From Brenneria alni (GTDB lineage: Bacteria > Pseudomonadota > Gammaproteobacteria > Enterobacterales > Enterobacteriaceae), in the NCBI RefSeq assembly GCF_003666245.1, contig NZ_MJLZ01000003.1:1-64000 (forward strand): a DNA stretch of 64,000 nucleotides, written 5' to 3'. The position numbers and the translations under genes were made by a program. Each line of letters opens with the position of its first letter. Position 1 is the stretch's first letter. Shown here piece by piece: positions 27,504 to 39,755 of this stretch. The notes beneath the pieces are model-generated. The model did no database searches, was not told the origin of the DNA, and saw nothing but the letters and a program-made list of their open reading frames with translations.

Positions 27504-27531
27504 TGAGTGGGCGTATCAAGGCAGTAGTTCC
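27504..27531 (-). promoter_or_regulatory. hrp box (HrpL-dependent promoter)
   Basis: Read on the minus strand: GGAACT-N15-CCACTCA. The consensus for the HrpL sigma factor is GGAACC-N15/16-CCACNNA, so there is one mismatch. It points at the giant gene, with its 3' end about 75 bases before the ATG. Confidence 0.78.
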
Positions 27532-27575
27532 ATAAAATTCGCTGGTTGCGGAGGGGGGATGTCTACGGGTTATTC

Positions 27576-27595
27576 GGCGCGGATTTATCCGCGCC
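27576..27595. other. Perfect GC-rich hairpin between yjiS and the hrp box
   Basis: The inverted repeat GGCGCGGA-TTTA-TCCGCGCC lies 16 bases after the yjiS stop. No T run follows on the minus strand, so it is either a weak terminator or an mRNA 3'-end stabiliser that insulates the effector from yjiS transcription. Confidence 0.6.
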
Positions 27596-27611
27596 TTAGA
27601 TATCTTTTTAC

Positions 27612-27803
27612 TTACCTGAGACGATTGATGTCATTTCGTGACAGCCCGATATCTTTTAATCTTTCGTCATTCATAGCCATTAATATTCGCCGTGTTTTCA
27701 CTCTTAACCGCCATTCTTTCCATTTACGGTAAGGCAGAATAAAGATTAACCGCCATAATGACTTGCTAATTGTGCGTTGTGAGCAATTTGCCTGATGTTC
27801 CAT
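27612..27803 (-). CDS. yjiS: Small basic DUF1127 (YjiS-like) protein
   Basis: 63-residue, highly basic protein. The C-terminal half carries the DUF1127 core (TRRILMAMNDERLKDIGLSRNDINRL), a short helical domain; the known function of the family is limited to proposed roles in RNA binding or phosphate/carbon signalling in other bacteria. A strong AAGGGGG precedes the ATG. It is divergent from a MocR-type regulator, the same pairing as yjiS/yjiR in E. coli, which supports the name and suggests the regulator controls it. It lies upstream of the giant gene on the same strand, but a hairpin and a separate promoter separate them. Confidence 0.85.
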   Translation of the reverse strand: MEHQANCSQRTISKSLWRLIFILPYRKWKEWRLRVKTRRILMAMNDERLKDIGLSRNDINRLR

Positions 27804-27976
27804 TTTTCCCCCTTACCTGATGACTTGACACTATGATGCGAGGGAATGCTGTTTTAATACAGGCTCAGGAAATACATTTTTCTAACATACAGATTGTGTA
27901 ATATGGCATCTGAATGGTATTTTTCACCTCAATCTGTACTGATTCTGTCTGTAATCCTGCCTGAGAGACGATACTT

Positions 27977-29395
27977 ATGACGCGTTACCAATACCTCGCT
28001 TCCCTGCTGCAACAGCGCATAGAGCAAGGTTTGTACCAAAGCGGCGAACGCCTGCCGTCCGTTAGGGCGCTCAGTTCGGAACATGGCGTGAGTATCAGCA
28101 CCGTGCAGCAGGCTTATCATCTGCTGGAAGCGCGCCAGCTTATTATGCCGCAGCCGCGTTCCGGGTATTTTGTGGCGCCGCGTAAGGCCACGCCGCCGAT
28201 GCCGGAGCTGACCCGTCCCGCTCAACGCCCGGTTGAGATCACCCAGTGGGAATCAGTGCGGGAGCTGTTTAACAATGGCCCGGAGAAGAACAGGTTCAAC
28301 TTCGGTAGCGGCACACCGGATGTGAGTCAGTCAACGGTGAAACCGCTATGGAAAGCGCTGAACCGACTGTGCCAGCATCAGGATGAACGGGTGCTGAACT
28401 ATGACAACATGTATGGCGTGCCCGAATTGCGTGAGCAGGTGGCGCGTCTGACGGTGGACAGCGGCTGTCAGCTTACGGTGGATGATATCGTGATTACCAC
28501 CGGCTGTCAGGAAGCGCTGTTCGTCGCGGTGCGGGCGGTTTGTCAGCCTGAGGATATTATTGCCGTTGAATCGCCCGCGTTTCCCGGCACCATGCAGATT
28601 CTCCGCGGATTAGGGATTAAAGCGATTGAAATTCCGACCTGTGCCGCTACCGGTATCAGTCTTGATGCGCTGGGTCTGGCGTTGGAACAGTGGCCCATCA
28701 AGGCGGTGTTGCTGGTGCCTAGCTGCAATAATCCGCTGGGGTTTACGATGCCCAACGAGTATAAGAAAGCGTTAATCACGCTGGCGCAGCGTTTCGATCT
28801 CGCCATCATTGAGGACGATGCCTATGGCGAGCTGAGTTATGAATATCCCCGCCCCAGAACCATTAAATCGTTCGATGAAGATGGACGGGTATTGCTGTGC
28901 AGCTCTTTTTCCAAAAACCTTGCTCCGGGCTTGCGCGTCGGCTGGATCGCGCCGGGGCGCTATCTGGAGCGGGTCATCCACACCAAGTACATCGGCACGG
29001 GTTACACGGTTGCACATACGCAACTAGCGGTGGCGGATTTTATCCGGAAAGGCCACTATCAACCCCATCTGCGGCGGATGCGGATGCAATATAAATGTAA
29101 TCTTGATGTCTTTACCTGTTGGGTTCGCCACTATTTCCCCTGTGGGATCTGCGTCAGCCGTCCGCAGGGCGGGTTCCTGATGTGGATTGAGTTACCGGAG
29201 TCGTTTGACTCTCTTCGGCTTAACCGTGAAGTGCGCAAGTCTGGTATTCAGATTGCCGCCGGTTCATTATTTTCTGCTTCCGGGAAATACCGTAACTGCC
29301 TGAGGCTCAATTACGCGTTGCCGTTCACTGACGAAACAGGAAATGGGCTGCGTATTCTGGGTGAAACGGTCAGTCAGATAATGTCCGACCATTAA
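27977..29395 (+). CDS. yjiR: MocR-family transcriptional regulator with aminotransferase-like domain
   Basis: 472 residues. An N-terminal GntR-type winged helix (residues 1-70: SGERLPSVRALSSEHGVSISTVQQAYHLLEA) is joined to a fold-type I aminotransferase domain. The PLP lysine is K313 in CSSFSKNLAPGLRVGW, with the partner residues in SCNNPLG (about 249-255) and IIEDDAYGEL. The domain is usually a ligand sensor rather than an enzyme in this family. It is divergently arranged with the DUF1127 gene, as yjiR/yjiS is in E. coli, and the 173-base gap between them is the likely operator region. The effector molecule is unknown. Confidence 0.9.
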   Translation: MTRYQYLASLLQQRIEQGLYQSGERLPSVRALSSEHGVSISTVQQAYHLLEARQLIMPQPRSGYFVAPRKATPPMPELTRPAQRPVEITQWESVRELFNNGPEKNRFNFGSGTPDVSQSTVKPLWKALNRLCQHQDERVLNYDNMYGVPELREQVARLTVDSGCQLTVDDIVITTGCQEALFVAVRAVCQPEDIIAVESPAFPGTMQILRGLGIKAIEIPTCAATGISLDALGLALEQWPIKAVLLVPSCNNPLGFTMPNEYKKALITLAQRFDLAIIEDDAYGELSYEYPRPRTIKSFDEDGRVLLCSSFSKNLAPGLRVGWIAPGRYLERVIHTKYIGTGYTVAHTQLAVADFIRKGHYQPHLRRMRMQYKCNLDVFTCWVRHYFPCGICVSRPQGGFLMWIELPESFDSLRLNREVRKSGIQIAAGSLFSASGKYRNCLRLNYALPFTDETGNGLRILGETVSQIMSDH

Positions 29396-29412
29396 TCGCG
29401 GTTTCAGGGAGG

Positions 29413-29452
29413 AGCCGATACGGTTAAGCGTAAAACCCGTATCGGCTTATTT
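29413..29452 (+). terminator. Terminator after yjiR
   Basis: The stem AGCCGATACGG / CCGTATCGGCT has a 13-base loop and is followed by TATTT. The remaining bases to thiH (about 150) hold nothing recognisable. Confidence 0.7.
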
Positions 29453-29602
29453 GGTATGCAGAGCAGCAAGTGGCGACACGCCCTGGTCAGCGAAACGCCG
29501 ACGCCGGTACTCTACTTACCGGCATTCCCTTTGACGATAGCGCGTTCCCTGTTTTGCGAAGCCCCGCCGCGGAATATTCCCCTCTTGTGCAACGTGCATC
29601 GT

Positions 29603-30733
29603 TTATTGCGTGCTTCTTCCCAAATAGCCGTCCCAGTCTTTCCACACCGGCTGTAATCCGGCCTGAATAATGACCTGTGCCACCTCTTCCGGCCTGCGAG
29701 CGTCATGCGGTGAAAACTGTTCCAGTTCGGGGTGATCATCGGCATAGCCCCCTGGTTGGGTTTTGGAAAAAGCGCTGACGTTATTAATCGCAATGGGAAT
29801 AGCATGATCGCGGAAAAAAGGCGATTCGCGGGTGGATAGCGACAGCTCAATATCCGGCGACAGCAGGCGAAAAGCGCAAATCACCTGCATTAGCTGCGTT
29901 TCATCCATTATCGACGCAGGCTCAACGCCGCCAGCACAAGGGCGTAGCCGGGGGAACGAGATGGAGTAACGGCTCTTCCAGTACGTCTGCTGCATATGCA
30001 GCAAATGCTCCGCCACCATATAACAGTCGGTTCGCCAACTGTCTGACAGGCCGATCAAGGCCCCAAGACCAATCTTATCGATCCCCGCGCGACCAAGCCG
30101 GTCCGGGGTCGCCAGCCGCCAGTGAAAGTCCTGCTTTTGCCCCCGCAGGTGATGTTGTTGATAGGTTGCCGGATGATAGGTTTCCTGATACACCATCACA
30201 CCATCCAGTCCCAACGTTTTCAGTTCCGCGTATTCCTCCTGTGCCAGCGGCTGAACTTCGATCATCAGTGAGCTGAAGTGCGGACGAATCAGCGGGAAAA
30301 CGCGGCGGAAATAGTCCATTCCCACTTTTCGCTGATGTTCGCCTGTTACCAGCAACAGGTGATCGAACCCCAACGCCTTGATCGCCGCGCATTCGCGTAG
30401 GATCTCATCCTCATCCAGCGTTTTGCGCTTAATGTGGTTACTCATGGAGAAACCGCAGTAAGTACAGTCATTGGAACACAGGTTGGAAAGATATAAGGGA
30501 ACGTAGAAACTTACCGTGTTGCCGAAGCGCTGACGGGTAAGCTGTTGCGCCCGCTGCGCCAGCGGTTCCAGATAAGGCGCGGCGGCAGGGGAGATTAACG
30601 CCATAAAGTCTTCCCGGTTCAGCCGGGCGGCACCGAGCGCACACTCAACATCACCTGAGGTTTTACTGTTGATCCTTAATGTGAGGTCGTCCCAGTCGAG
30701 CTGTTCCCAGGCGGTTTGAAAGTCGTTCCCCAT
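29603..30733 (-). CDS. thiH: 2-iminoacetate synthase (tyrosine lyase) ThiH
   Basis: Radical-SAM enzyme that cleaves tyrosine to dehydroglycine (2-iminoacetate) and p-cresol, supplying the nitrogen and carbon for the thiazole ring. The 4Fe-4S motif C-x3-C-x2-C is at C86, C90 and C93 (SNDCTYCGF). It has 376 residues, the family length. Its ATG overlaps the thiG stop (TGATG). It is the last gene of thiCEFSGH; this ThiH (anaerobic/facultative type) replaces ThiO. Confidence 0.96.
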   Translation of the reverse strand: MGNDFQTAWEQLDWDDLTLRINSKTSGDVECALGAARLNREDFMALISPAAAPYLEPLAQRAQQLTRQRFGNTVSFYVPLYLSNLCSNDCTYCGFSMSNHIKRKTLDEDEILRECAAIKALGFDHLLLVTGEHQRKVGMDYFRRVFPLIRPHFSSLMIEVQPLAQEEYAELKTLGLDGVMVYQETYHPATYQQHHLRGQKQDFHWRLATPDRLGRAGIDKIGLGALIGLSDSWRTDCYMVAEHLLHMQQTYWKSRYSISFPRLRPCAGGVEPASIMDETQLMQVICAFRLLSPDIELSLSTRESPFFRDHAIPIAINNVSAFSKTQPGGYADDHPELEQFSPHDARRPEEVAQVIIQAGLQPVWKDWDGYLGRSTQ

Positions 30734-31515
30734 CAGGCCGCTCCTTCTGTCTGCCGGTGCAGAAAGCCGGTCAAGGGGCTGGTGGCGCTGGCGGTATACT
30801 GTTTATTTCCCAACCCGGCCTGATTAGCCAGCGTCCCGGCCTCAACCGCAATCCTGAAGGCCTGCGCCATAGTTACCGGATCACGGGCAACGGCAATGGC
30901 GGTATTGACCAGCACGGCGTCAGCCCCCATCTCCAGCGCTTCTACCGCGTGGCTGGGAGCGCCGATCCCCGCATCGACGACGACGGGAACGCGGGCTTGC
31001 TCGATAATGATTCGCAGGAAATCACGGGTTTGCAGTCCCTGATTGGAACCAATCGGCGCGCCCAACGGCATGACGGCCGCGCATCCCGCCTCTTCCAGCC
31101 GTTTGCACAATACTGGGTCAGCGCCACAATAGGGCAGGACGACGAATCCCTCTTTTACTAACCGTTCGGCGGCGTTTAGCGTTTCAATCGCATCGGGGAG
31201 CAGGTATTTCATGTCAGGATGAATTTCCAGTTTCACCCAATGAGTGCCTAACGCTTCACGCGCCAGCCGGGCGGCAAAGACTGCTTCATCGGCGGTTTTG
31301 GCGCCAGACGTATTGGGCAGCAGCCTGACGCCAAGCTGGCGCAGCGGGGCAAGAATGGCATCGTTACCGCCTTTCAGATCAACGCGTTTCATCGCCATAG
31401 TGACCAGTTGTGAGCCGGAGGCGTGCAACGCCGCCAGCATGATTTCAGAGGTGGCGAATTTTCCGGTGCCGGTGAGCAGCCGGGATGTAAAGGTTGTATC
31501 GGCAATGTGCAGCAT
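30733..31515 (-). CDS. thiG: Thiazole synthase ThiG
   Basis: Condenses deoxyxylulose phosphate, dehydroglycine and ThiS-thiocarboxylate sulfur to the thiazole phosphate. It is a TIM barrel of 260 residues with the Schiff-base lysine K95 ([11 protein letters not shown]) and phosphate-binding loops [11 protein letters not shown] and [11 protein letters not shown]. It overlaps thiH by one base and starts one base after the thiS stop. Confidence 0.96.
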   Translation of the reverse strand: MLHIADTTFTSRLLTGTGKFATSEIMLAALHASGSQLVTMAMKRVDLKGGNDAILAPLRQLGVRLLPNTSGAKTADEAVFAARLAREALGTHWVKLEIHPDMKYLLPDAIETLNAAERLVKEGFVVLPYCGADPVLCKRLEEAGCAAVMPLGAPIGSNQGLQTRDFLRIIIEQARVPVVVDAGIGAPSHAVEALEMGADAVLVNTAIAVARDPVTMAQAFRIAVEAGTLANQAGLGNKQYTASATSPLTGFLHRQTEGAA

Positions 31516-31516
31516 G

Positions 31517-31717
31517 TCATCCTCCCGCTATTGCCTGAAAAAGCAAAATATCATCACCGTCCTGAACCTGATGCTGAAGCCAGGCGTCACGCGGGATAAT
31601 GGTTTGATTGATGGCCAGTGCAGTGCCAGGCTGCAGACGATTTATCTGCATCAGCAGGGCTTGTACTGTTATCGTATCTGCCAGCTCAATAGTCTGGTCG
31701 TTGAGAGTAACCTTCAT
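31517..31717 (-). CDS. thiS: Sulfur carrier protein ThiS
   Basis: 66-residue ubiquitin-like protein ending in the Gly-Gly (AIAGG) that is adenylated by ThiF and thiocarboxylated. The ATG at 31717 overlaps the thiF stop (ATGA). The open frame goes eight codons further, but that extension lies inside thiF and is not needed for the beta-grasp fold. Confidence 0.94.
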   Translation of the reverse strand: MKVTLNDQTIELADTITVQALLMQINRLQPGTALAINQTIIPRDAWLQHQVQDGDDILLFQAIAGG

Positions 31718-32463
31718 GCGCCCGCCCCGCATACCGCACAATGAGCCGATCGGGCGAGTTGCAGGGTGTTCCAGCTTTGCTGTTTTCCATCAAACAGACG
31801 CAGCTTGCCACTCAGGGGAGAAGGTAGCCCGGCCAGCAGCTTGATCGCCTCCAGCGCCTGAAGTGTGCCGATCACGCCGACAACCGGACCGAGCACGCCT
31901 GCCGTTCGGCAGTTGCGATGTGGCTCTGTCGCATCGGGATACAGGCAGGCATAGCAGCCCTGACTATAGGGTGGCGTCAGCACCAGCAGTTGCCCGCTAA
32001 AGCCGACGGCGCTGCCGCTGATCAAAGGTTTGCCCGCGTGGATGCAGGCGGCGTTTACCGCATGGCGGGTTTGCATATTGTCGCTGCAATCCAGCACCAC
32101 GTCGGCACGGTTTACCGCCTGATGTAAGGTTTTTCCGTTGAGCCGCTCCGTCAGGGCAATAGCCTCCACATGCGGGTTTAGCGCCTGTAGCTGCCGTTGC
32201 GCCAGCACCGCCTTGGGTTTATCAATGTCCCCTGTGCGGTAAAGGATCTGCCGCTGTAGGTTGGTTATGTGCAACGTGTCGTCGTCCGCCAGCAGCAGCG
32301 TGCCTACGCCGGCTGCGGCCAGATAGAGTGAGGCGGGCGCGCCCAGCCCGCCCAGCCCCACCAACAAAACGCTGGCGGATTTGAGGCGTTCCTGACCTTC
32401 TGGGCTGATGTCCTCCAGCAGAAGCTGACGGCTGTAGCGCAGAAATTCCTGATCGCTTAACAC
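31714..32463 (-). CDS. thiF: ThiS adenylyltransferase ThiF
   Basis: E1-like enzyme that adenylates the ThiS C-terminus. It has 249 residues. The nucleotide-binding loop is VGLGGLGAP (35-43), the catalytic region LQRQILYRTGDIDKPKA follows, and structural zinc cysteines lie at C170/C173 and C242/C245. C185 corresponds to the cysteine that forms the acyl-disulfide in E. coli. It sits between thiE (one base gap) and thiS (overlap). Confidence 0.95.
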   Translation of the reverse strand: MLSDQEFLRYSRQLLLEDISPEGQERLKSASVLLVGLGGLGAPASLYLAAAGVGTLLLADDDTLHITNLQRQILYRTGDIDKPKAVLAQRQLQALNPHVEAIALTERLNGKTLHQAVNRADVVLDCSDNMQTRHAVNAACIHAGKPLISGSAVGFSGQLLVLTPPYSQGCYACLYPDATEPHRNCRTAGVLGPVVGVIGTLQALEAIKLLAGLPSPLSGKLRLFDGKQQSWNTLQLARSAHCAVCGAGA

Positions 32464-32464
32464 A

Positions 32465-35163
<2,699 letters not shown>

Positions 35164-35191
35164 CTATGGTTCAGCCAGGCATATTACTCTT

Positions 35192-35310
35192 GTTCCCTTC
35201 GCAGGTATTAACCCGATCAGGTTCCGCGGATCCCGAATTAACGGTCTCAGCCTGTGCATTTTCTTTCTCATCAATAAATCAGAAAATAGAAACGCGCTAG
35301 GCACTCCGAC
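35192..35310 (-). promoter_or_regulatory. TPP (THI-box) riboswitch
   Basis: The minus strand carries the conserved elements in order: GGAGTGCC (P1/P2 start), GGCTGAGA, GAACCTGATC, GGTTAATACC and TGCGAAGGGAA. This is a complete thiamine pyrophosphate aptamer, about 130 bases before the thiC ATG. The rest of the gap to rsd (35311-35457) holds the promoter region, which could not be assigned with certainty. Confidence 0.95.
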
Positions 35311-35457
35311 AAGATAGCCCCAGTATTAGCAGGCTAATTACAACGATGACACTTTATGACGATGGTGCAGGCATGTCAAAGCAGGAAAGGGGTATCCGTG
35401 AAGGCAAATCGGTTGCTGAACGGTAACAATATGACTTTGCTGATAATAAAAAAGAGA

Positions 35458-35919
35458 TTACTTATCAAAAATTAGCCGGATTACCTGATCTTCCAGCGAG
35501 AAACGTTCCGCCAGGTTTTCGCCCACGCTGGAAAGCGCCTGTTGGAATTCAATGCAGTTGTCATGATCGATAGTGGCCGCTAAGTAGCCGTCGTACGCCG
35601 CCATAATCTGCTGTGTGTTGTTTTTTAATGCCTGATCGAGCTGGCTGAAAAAAGCCTGCTTCTGTTCACTTAGGAGGGCTGATTCCCGCAACACGCGTTC
35701 GTACACGTGGAAATGGCCGATCGATAGGTAGTCAACCAGTTTTTGGCAAAAGCCATTCAATGCTTCTTCATCCAATAAAGAGTGCGTTTCCTTATTGGGC
35801 TTGATGCCAACCAGATGGTAGTAGGCAATCAGGAGTTGCTTACGCGCTTGTAGCCACTGGTCGATTAACGCATTATTGCCACCGACGAGTTCAGTCAGGC
35901 TTTGTAACTGGTTTAGCAT
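35458..35919 (-). CDS. rsd: Anti-sigma-70 regulator Rsd
   Basis: Binds sigma-70 domain 4 and, in the family, promotes sigma-factor switching in stationary phase; it also stimulates SpoT hydrolase in E. coli. It is a 153-residue, all-helical protein with the conserved N-terminus MLNQLQSLTELVGG and the LIDQWLQARKQLLIAYYHLVGIKP segment. It is divergent from nudC, as in E. coli. Confidence 0.94.
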   Translation of the reverse strand: MLNQLQSLTELVGGNNALIDQWLQARKQLLIAYYHLVGIKPNKETHSLLDEEALNGFCQKLVDYLSIGHFHVYERVLRESALLSEQKQAFFSQLDQALKNNTQQIMAAYDGYLAATIDHDNCIEFQQALSSVGENLAERFSLEDQVIRLIFDK

Positions 35920-36022
35920 TATTGACTCCGTAAATGGTAAAAATAACCGGTAATTATAAAAGTTATCTCATCACCCTGAATGGTAACATGCCAGTGAAGT
36001 GATAGAGGGGCAATAGAAAGAT

Positions 36023-36853
36023 ATGGAACGAACGCTAAAAGGTAACGAAACAGGATGGTGGGTCGTTAGTTACGCAAATCAAATATGGCTTCCGCAGGGT
36101 GAATTACCACAGGGAACGGCGGCAAATTGGTCGTTGCAGGGTGAGGTTGCCCGCCGAATCGGCGAATGGCAAGGACAATCAGTCTGGCTGGTTTGTCAGA
36201 ATCGGGAAAGCGGTATGACATCTGTCCGCCAGCTCATCGATCAGGAAGCCGGTCTTTTTCAAATGGCGGGACGGGGCGTGCAACTGGCGGAGTTTTACCG
36301 CGCCCACCGATTGTGCGGTTACTGCGGCCATGAAATGGTACGAAGTAAAACCGAACTGGCCTGCCTGTGCCACCACTGTAAGGAGCGTTATTATCCCCAG
36401 ATCGCGCCCTGTATTATCGTCGCGATCCGACGAGGTGATGAAATCCTGCTGGCACAGCACAATCGCCACCGCGGAAATATGTATACGGTACTGGCGGGGT
36501 TTGTTGAAGTGGGCGAAACACTGGAACAGACGGTAGCCCGTGAGGTGATGGAAGAAAGCTGTATTCAGATTAATAATCTGCGTTATATCAGTTCTCAGCC
36601 CTGGCCTTTTCCGCACTCGCTGATGATGGCCTTTATGGCAGACTATGCGGGGGGCGAGGTTAAGCACGATCCGGCAGAGCTACGCCACGCTGGCTGGTTC
36701 CGCTATGACCAGCTTCCTATTTTACCGCCGCCTGGCACGGTGGCCCGCCGTTTGATTGAGGATACGGTTGTGCTTTGCCGCGCTTATCATGAGAACGGTA
36801 ACCATCATGTTACAATTGACCGCGATAACCGTATGAATCGGGATGACGACTAA
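36023..36853 (+). CDS. nudC: NAD(H) pyrophosphatase / RNA deNADding enzyme NudC
   Basis: Nudix hydrolase that cleaves NADH and removes NAD caps from RNA 5' ends. The zinc ribbon uses C98, C101, C116 and C119 (LCGYCGHEM ... [12 protein letters not shown]). The Nudix box [21 protein letters not shown] spans residues 159-179, followed by the [10 protein letters not shown] segment characteristic of NudC. It is 276 residues, slightly longer than E. coli (257) through a hydrophilic C-terminal tail. hemE starts 11 bases later. Confidence 0.95.
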   Translation: MERTLKGNETGWWVVSYANQIWLPQGELPQGTAANWSLQGEVARRIGEWQGQSVWLVCQNRESGMTSVRQLIDQEAGLFQMAGRGVQLAEFYRAHRLCGYCGHEMVRSKTELACLCHHCKERYYPQIAPCIIVAIRRGDEILLAQHNRHRGNMYTVLAGFVEVGETLEQTVAREVMEESCIQINNLRYISSQPWPFPHSLMMAFMADYAGGEVKHDPAELRHAGWFRYDQLPILPPPGTVARRLIEDTVVLCRAYHENGNHHVTIDRDNRMNRDDD

Positions 36854-36864
36854 AGGAAAACAGC

Positions 36865-37929
36865 ATGACTGATCTGAAAAACGATCGCTATTTACGGGCT
36901 TTATTACGCCAGCCTGTTGATGTGACGCCAGTGTGGATGATGCGTCAGGCAGGGCGCTATTTGCCTGAATACAGGGCAACCCGCGCTCAGGCGGGCGATT
37001 TTATGTCGCTGTGTAAAAACGCGGAATTGGCCTGTGAAGTAACGTTACAACCGTTGCGGCGCTACGATCTTGATGCGGCGATCCTGTTTTCAGATATCCT
37101 GACTATTCCTGATGCGATGGGACTGGGGTTGTACTTTGAAACGGGTGAAGGCCCGTGTTTTCAGTCTCCGGTTACCTGCCATGCCGACGTTGTGAAATTA
37201 CCGATTCCCGATCCGGAGCAGGAACTGGGCTATGTCATGAACGCGGTACGCACTATCCGCAAAAGTCTTGCTGGCGCAGTACCGCTGATTGGATTTTCCG
37301 GCAGTCCCTGGACGCTGGCGACATACATGGTTGAAGGTGGAAGCAGCAAGGCATTCACCATCATTAAAAAGATGATGTTTGCGCAACCGAAAACGCTGCA
37401 CTTGCTATTGGATAAGCTGGCAGACAGCGTCATCCTCTACCTGAACGCGCAGATCCGCGCTGGCGCTCAGGCGGTCATGATATTTGATACCTGGGGCGGC
37501 GTGCTGAGTGGCCGCGATTATCGCGAGTTTTCCCTGCATTACCTGCACAAAATCGTTAATGGTCTACAGCGCGAGAGCGAAAGCCGCCGCGTGCCTGTCA
37601 CCTTGTTCACTAAAGGCGGGGGGCAGTGGCTTGAAGCGATGGCGGAAACCGGCTGTGATGCGCTGGGACTCGACTGGACGACCGACATTGCTGATGCCCG
37701 CCGCCGCGTCGGCGACAAAGTCGCGTTGCAGGGCAATATGGACCCTTCCATGTTATATGCTCAACCTGCGCGTATTGAGCAGGAAGTTGGAACGATTCTG
37801 GCGGGATTCGGCCACGGCCACGGTCATGTGTTCAATCTGGGGCACGGCATTCATCAGGATGTGCCGCCCGAACATGCTGGCGTCTTTGTTGAGGCGGTGC
37901 ATAAGTTATCTCGTGTATACCATCAATAG
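36865..37929 (+). CDS. hemE: Uroporphyrinogen decarboxylase
   Basis: Cytoplasmic heme-pathway enzyme that removes four acetate carboxyls from uroporphyrinogen III to give coproporphyrinogen III. It is 354 residues with the signatures [16 protein letters not shown] near the N-terminus, [13 protein letters not shown] containing the catalytic aspartate, and [16 protein letters not shown]. The C-terminal [15 protein letters not shown] is also intact. A good AAGGA precedes the ATG. It is followed by nfi as in E. coli. Confidence 0.97.
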   Translation: MTDLKNDRYLRALLRQPVDVTPVWMMRQAGRYLPEYRATRAQAGDFMSLCKNAELACEVTLQPLRRYDLDAAILFSDILTIPDAMGLGLYFETGEGPCFQSPVTCHADVVKLPIPDPEQELGYVMNAVRTIRKSLAGAVPLIGFSGSPWTLATYMVEGGSSKAFTIIKKMMFAQPKTLHLLLDKLADSVILYLNAQIRAGAQAVMIFDTWGGVLSGRDYREFSLHYLHKIVNGLQRESESRRVPVTLFTKGGGQWLEAMAETGCDALGLDWTTDIADARRRVGDKVALQGNMDPSMLYAQPARIEQEVGTILAGFGHGHGHVFNLGHGIHQDVPPEHAGVFVEAVHKLSRVYHQ

Positions 37930-37936
37930 GGGGCGT

Positions 37937-38611
37937 GTGATTGATACCCAACTGTTGCGTACCGAACAACTAACGCACGCGGCGGAAATTATTCGCTATG
38001 ACGATCTTCCGTTTGACCAGCCGGCGTTGATTGCTGGCGCCGACGTAGGGTTTGAACAGGACGGAACGGTGACCCGTGCGGCCATTGCGGTGCTGCGATA
38101 CCCGTCGCTGGAATTGGTCGAATACAAAATTGCCCGTGTCGGCACAACAATGCCGTACATTCCCGGCTTTCTGTCCTTTCGCGAATGCCCAGGCTTAATG
38201 GCCGCCTGGACACTGCTGGAGCAAAAACCGGATCTACTCTTTGTTGACGGACACGGCATTTCACATCCGCGTCGGCTTGGCGTGGCCAGCCATTTCGGTC
38301 TATTGGCGAATGTGCCGACGATTGGCGTGGCAAAAAGCCGCTTATGTGGGCATTTCGAGCTATTATCGAACGAGGTGGGCAGCCAGCAGCCGCTGCTGGA
38401 TAAAAGCGAACAGATTGGCTGGGTATGGCGCAGCAAGGCGCGTTGCAACCCCCTGTTTGTGGCGACCGGTCACCGTGTTAGTCTGGATAGCGCTTTGCTG
38501 TGGGTGAAACGTTGTATGCGTGGCTACCGCCTGCCGGAACCCACTCGCTGGGCTGATGCGGTGGCGTCCGATCGGCCCGCGTTTCAGCGCTGGCAGCAAC
38601 AAATTTTGTGA
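37937..38611 (+). CDS. nfi: Endonuclease V
   Basis: Repair nuclease that nicks DNA 3' of deoxyinosine. It is 224 residues from the GTG at 37937, which sits behind GGGGG. The open frame runs back through hemE and is a shadow there. The catalytic aspartate of GADVGFEQ is residue 36, and the conserved blocks [31 protein letters not shown] and [16 protein letters not shown] are present. It lies seven bases after hemE. Confidence 0.95.
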   Translation: MIDTQLLRTEQLTHAAEIIRYDDLPFDQPALIAGADVGFEQDGTVTRAAIAVLRYPSLELVEYKIARVGTTMPYIPGFLSFRECPGLMAAWTLLEQKPDLLFVDGHGISHPRRLGVASHFGLLANVPTIGVAKSRLCGHFELLSNEVGSQQPLLDKSEQIGWVWRSKARCNPLFVATGHRVSLDSALLWVKRCMRGYRLPEPTRWADAVASDRPAFQRWQQQIL

Positions 38612-38702
38612 GCGATCTCGTCAAAACTTTTAGGAATTCAGGCATAGGGCGCGGTGGTAATTTCAGGTACACTGCCGTCCATTGCCTCTAATGAGCATAA
38701 AA

Positions 38703-39293
38703 ATGTTACGTAACCCAATTCATTTGCGTTTGGAAAAGCTCGGAAGCTGGCAACATGTCACATTTATGGCATGCCTTTGCGAACGCATGTATCCTAATTA
38801 CCATGAATTTTGTCAGCAAACCGGGTTTGGTGAGGCTATGGTTTACCGCCGCATTCTCGATCTGGTTTGGGAAACGTTGGTGGTTAAAGATGCCAAAGTT
38901 AATTTTGATAGCCAATTGGAAAAATTAGAAGAGGCGATTCCGGCATCTGATGACTATGATATTTATGGTGTCTACCCGGCAATTGATGCTTGCATCGCCT
39001 TGGGTGAGCTGGTTCATTCCCGGTTAAGTGGTGAAACGCTGGAACATGCGATCGCCATCAGCGAGACGTCGATCCGCACGGTGGCCATGCTGGAAATGAC
39101 GCAGGCCGGTAAAGAAATGACCGATGACGAATTGAAAGTGCTGCCTGCAATTGAAGACGAGTGGGATATCCAATGGGAGATTTTCCGCCTGCTGGCTGCC
39201 TGCGAAGAGCGTGATATCGAACTGATAAAGGGGCTCCGCGCCGATCTGCGTGAAGCTGCCAGCAGCAACATTGGTGTAAATTTAAGCCAATAA
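38703..39293 (+). CDS. yjaG: DUF416 family protein YjaG
   Basis: 196-residue helical protein of unknown function, strongly conserved at this locus between nfi and hupA in enterobacteria. The start at 38703 (MLRNPIHLRLEKLGSWQH) matches the family N-terminus; earlier in-frame starts add seven residues without support. Conserved stretches include FMACLCERMYPNY and DIQWEIFRLLAACEERD. No catalytic motif is recognised. Confidence 0.92.
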   Translation: MLRNPIHLRLEKLGSWQHVTFMACLCERMYPNYHEFCQQTGFGEAMVYRRILDLVWETLVVKDAKVNFDSQLEKLEEAIPASDDYDIYGVYPAIDACIALGELVHSRLSGETLEHAIAISETSIRTVAMLEMTQAGKEMTDDELKVLPAIEDEWDIQWEIFRLLAACEERDIELIKGLRADLREAASSNIGVNLSQ

Positions 39294-39479
39294 CACGATA
39301 AAACGTGATTTAACGCCTGAAATGGTATGTCTTAATACTTCACATTCGCACCCTGTCTGGTCTACATTTGGGGGGCGTAATAAAAGTGGCTGTCGGTGCG
39401 TGTATGCAGGAGAGTGCTTTCATGGCATATCCGTCGCACTCGATCTTAGCAAGCGATAAACACACTGTAAGGATAACTT

Positions 39480-39752
39480 ATGAATAAGACTCAACTGATT
39501 GATGTAATTGCAGACAAAGCTGATCTTTCCAAAGTACAGGCGAAAGCAGCACTGGAATCAACTCTGGCGGCAATTACTGAGTCTCTGAAAGAAGGTGATG
39601 CAGTACAATTAGTTGGTTTTGGCACGTTTAAAGTAAATCATCGTAACGAGCGCACTGGCCGCAACCCGCAAACTGGTAAAGAAATCAAAATTGCTGCCGC
39701 CAACGTGCCAGCGTTTGTATCTGGCAAGGCTCTGAAAGACGCTGTTAAATAA
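39480..39752 (+). CDS. hupA: DNA-binding protein HU-alpha
   Basis: Nucleoid-associated histone-like protein, 90 residues, that bends DNA as an alpha-alpha or alpha-beta dimer. The DNA-clasping arm region [33 protein letters not shown] (broken here only by the usual strands) is intact. Asn at position 2 and the N-terminal helices ([19 protein letters not shown]) favour HU-alpha. AAGGATAA precedes the ATG. The 186-base gap from yjaG should hold its promoters; none was assigned. Confidence 0.97.
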   Translation: MNKTQLIDVIADKADLSKVQAKAALESTLAAITESLKEGDAVQLVGFGTFKVNHRNERTGRNPQTGKEIKIAAANVPAFVSGKALKDAVK

Positions 39753-39755
39753 GCC

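Noticed and set aside
37508..37936. Long frame upstream of nfi inside hemE
   Set aside because: It is the +2 shadow of hemE. The GTG at 37937 with GGGGG ahead gives the normal 224-residue enzyme.
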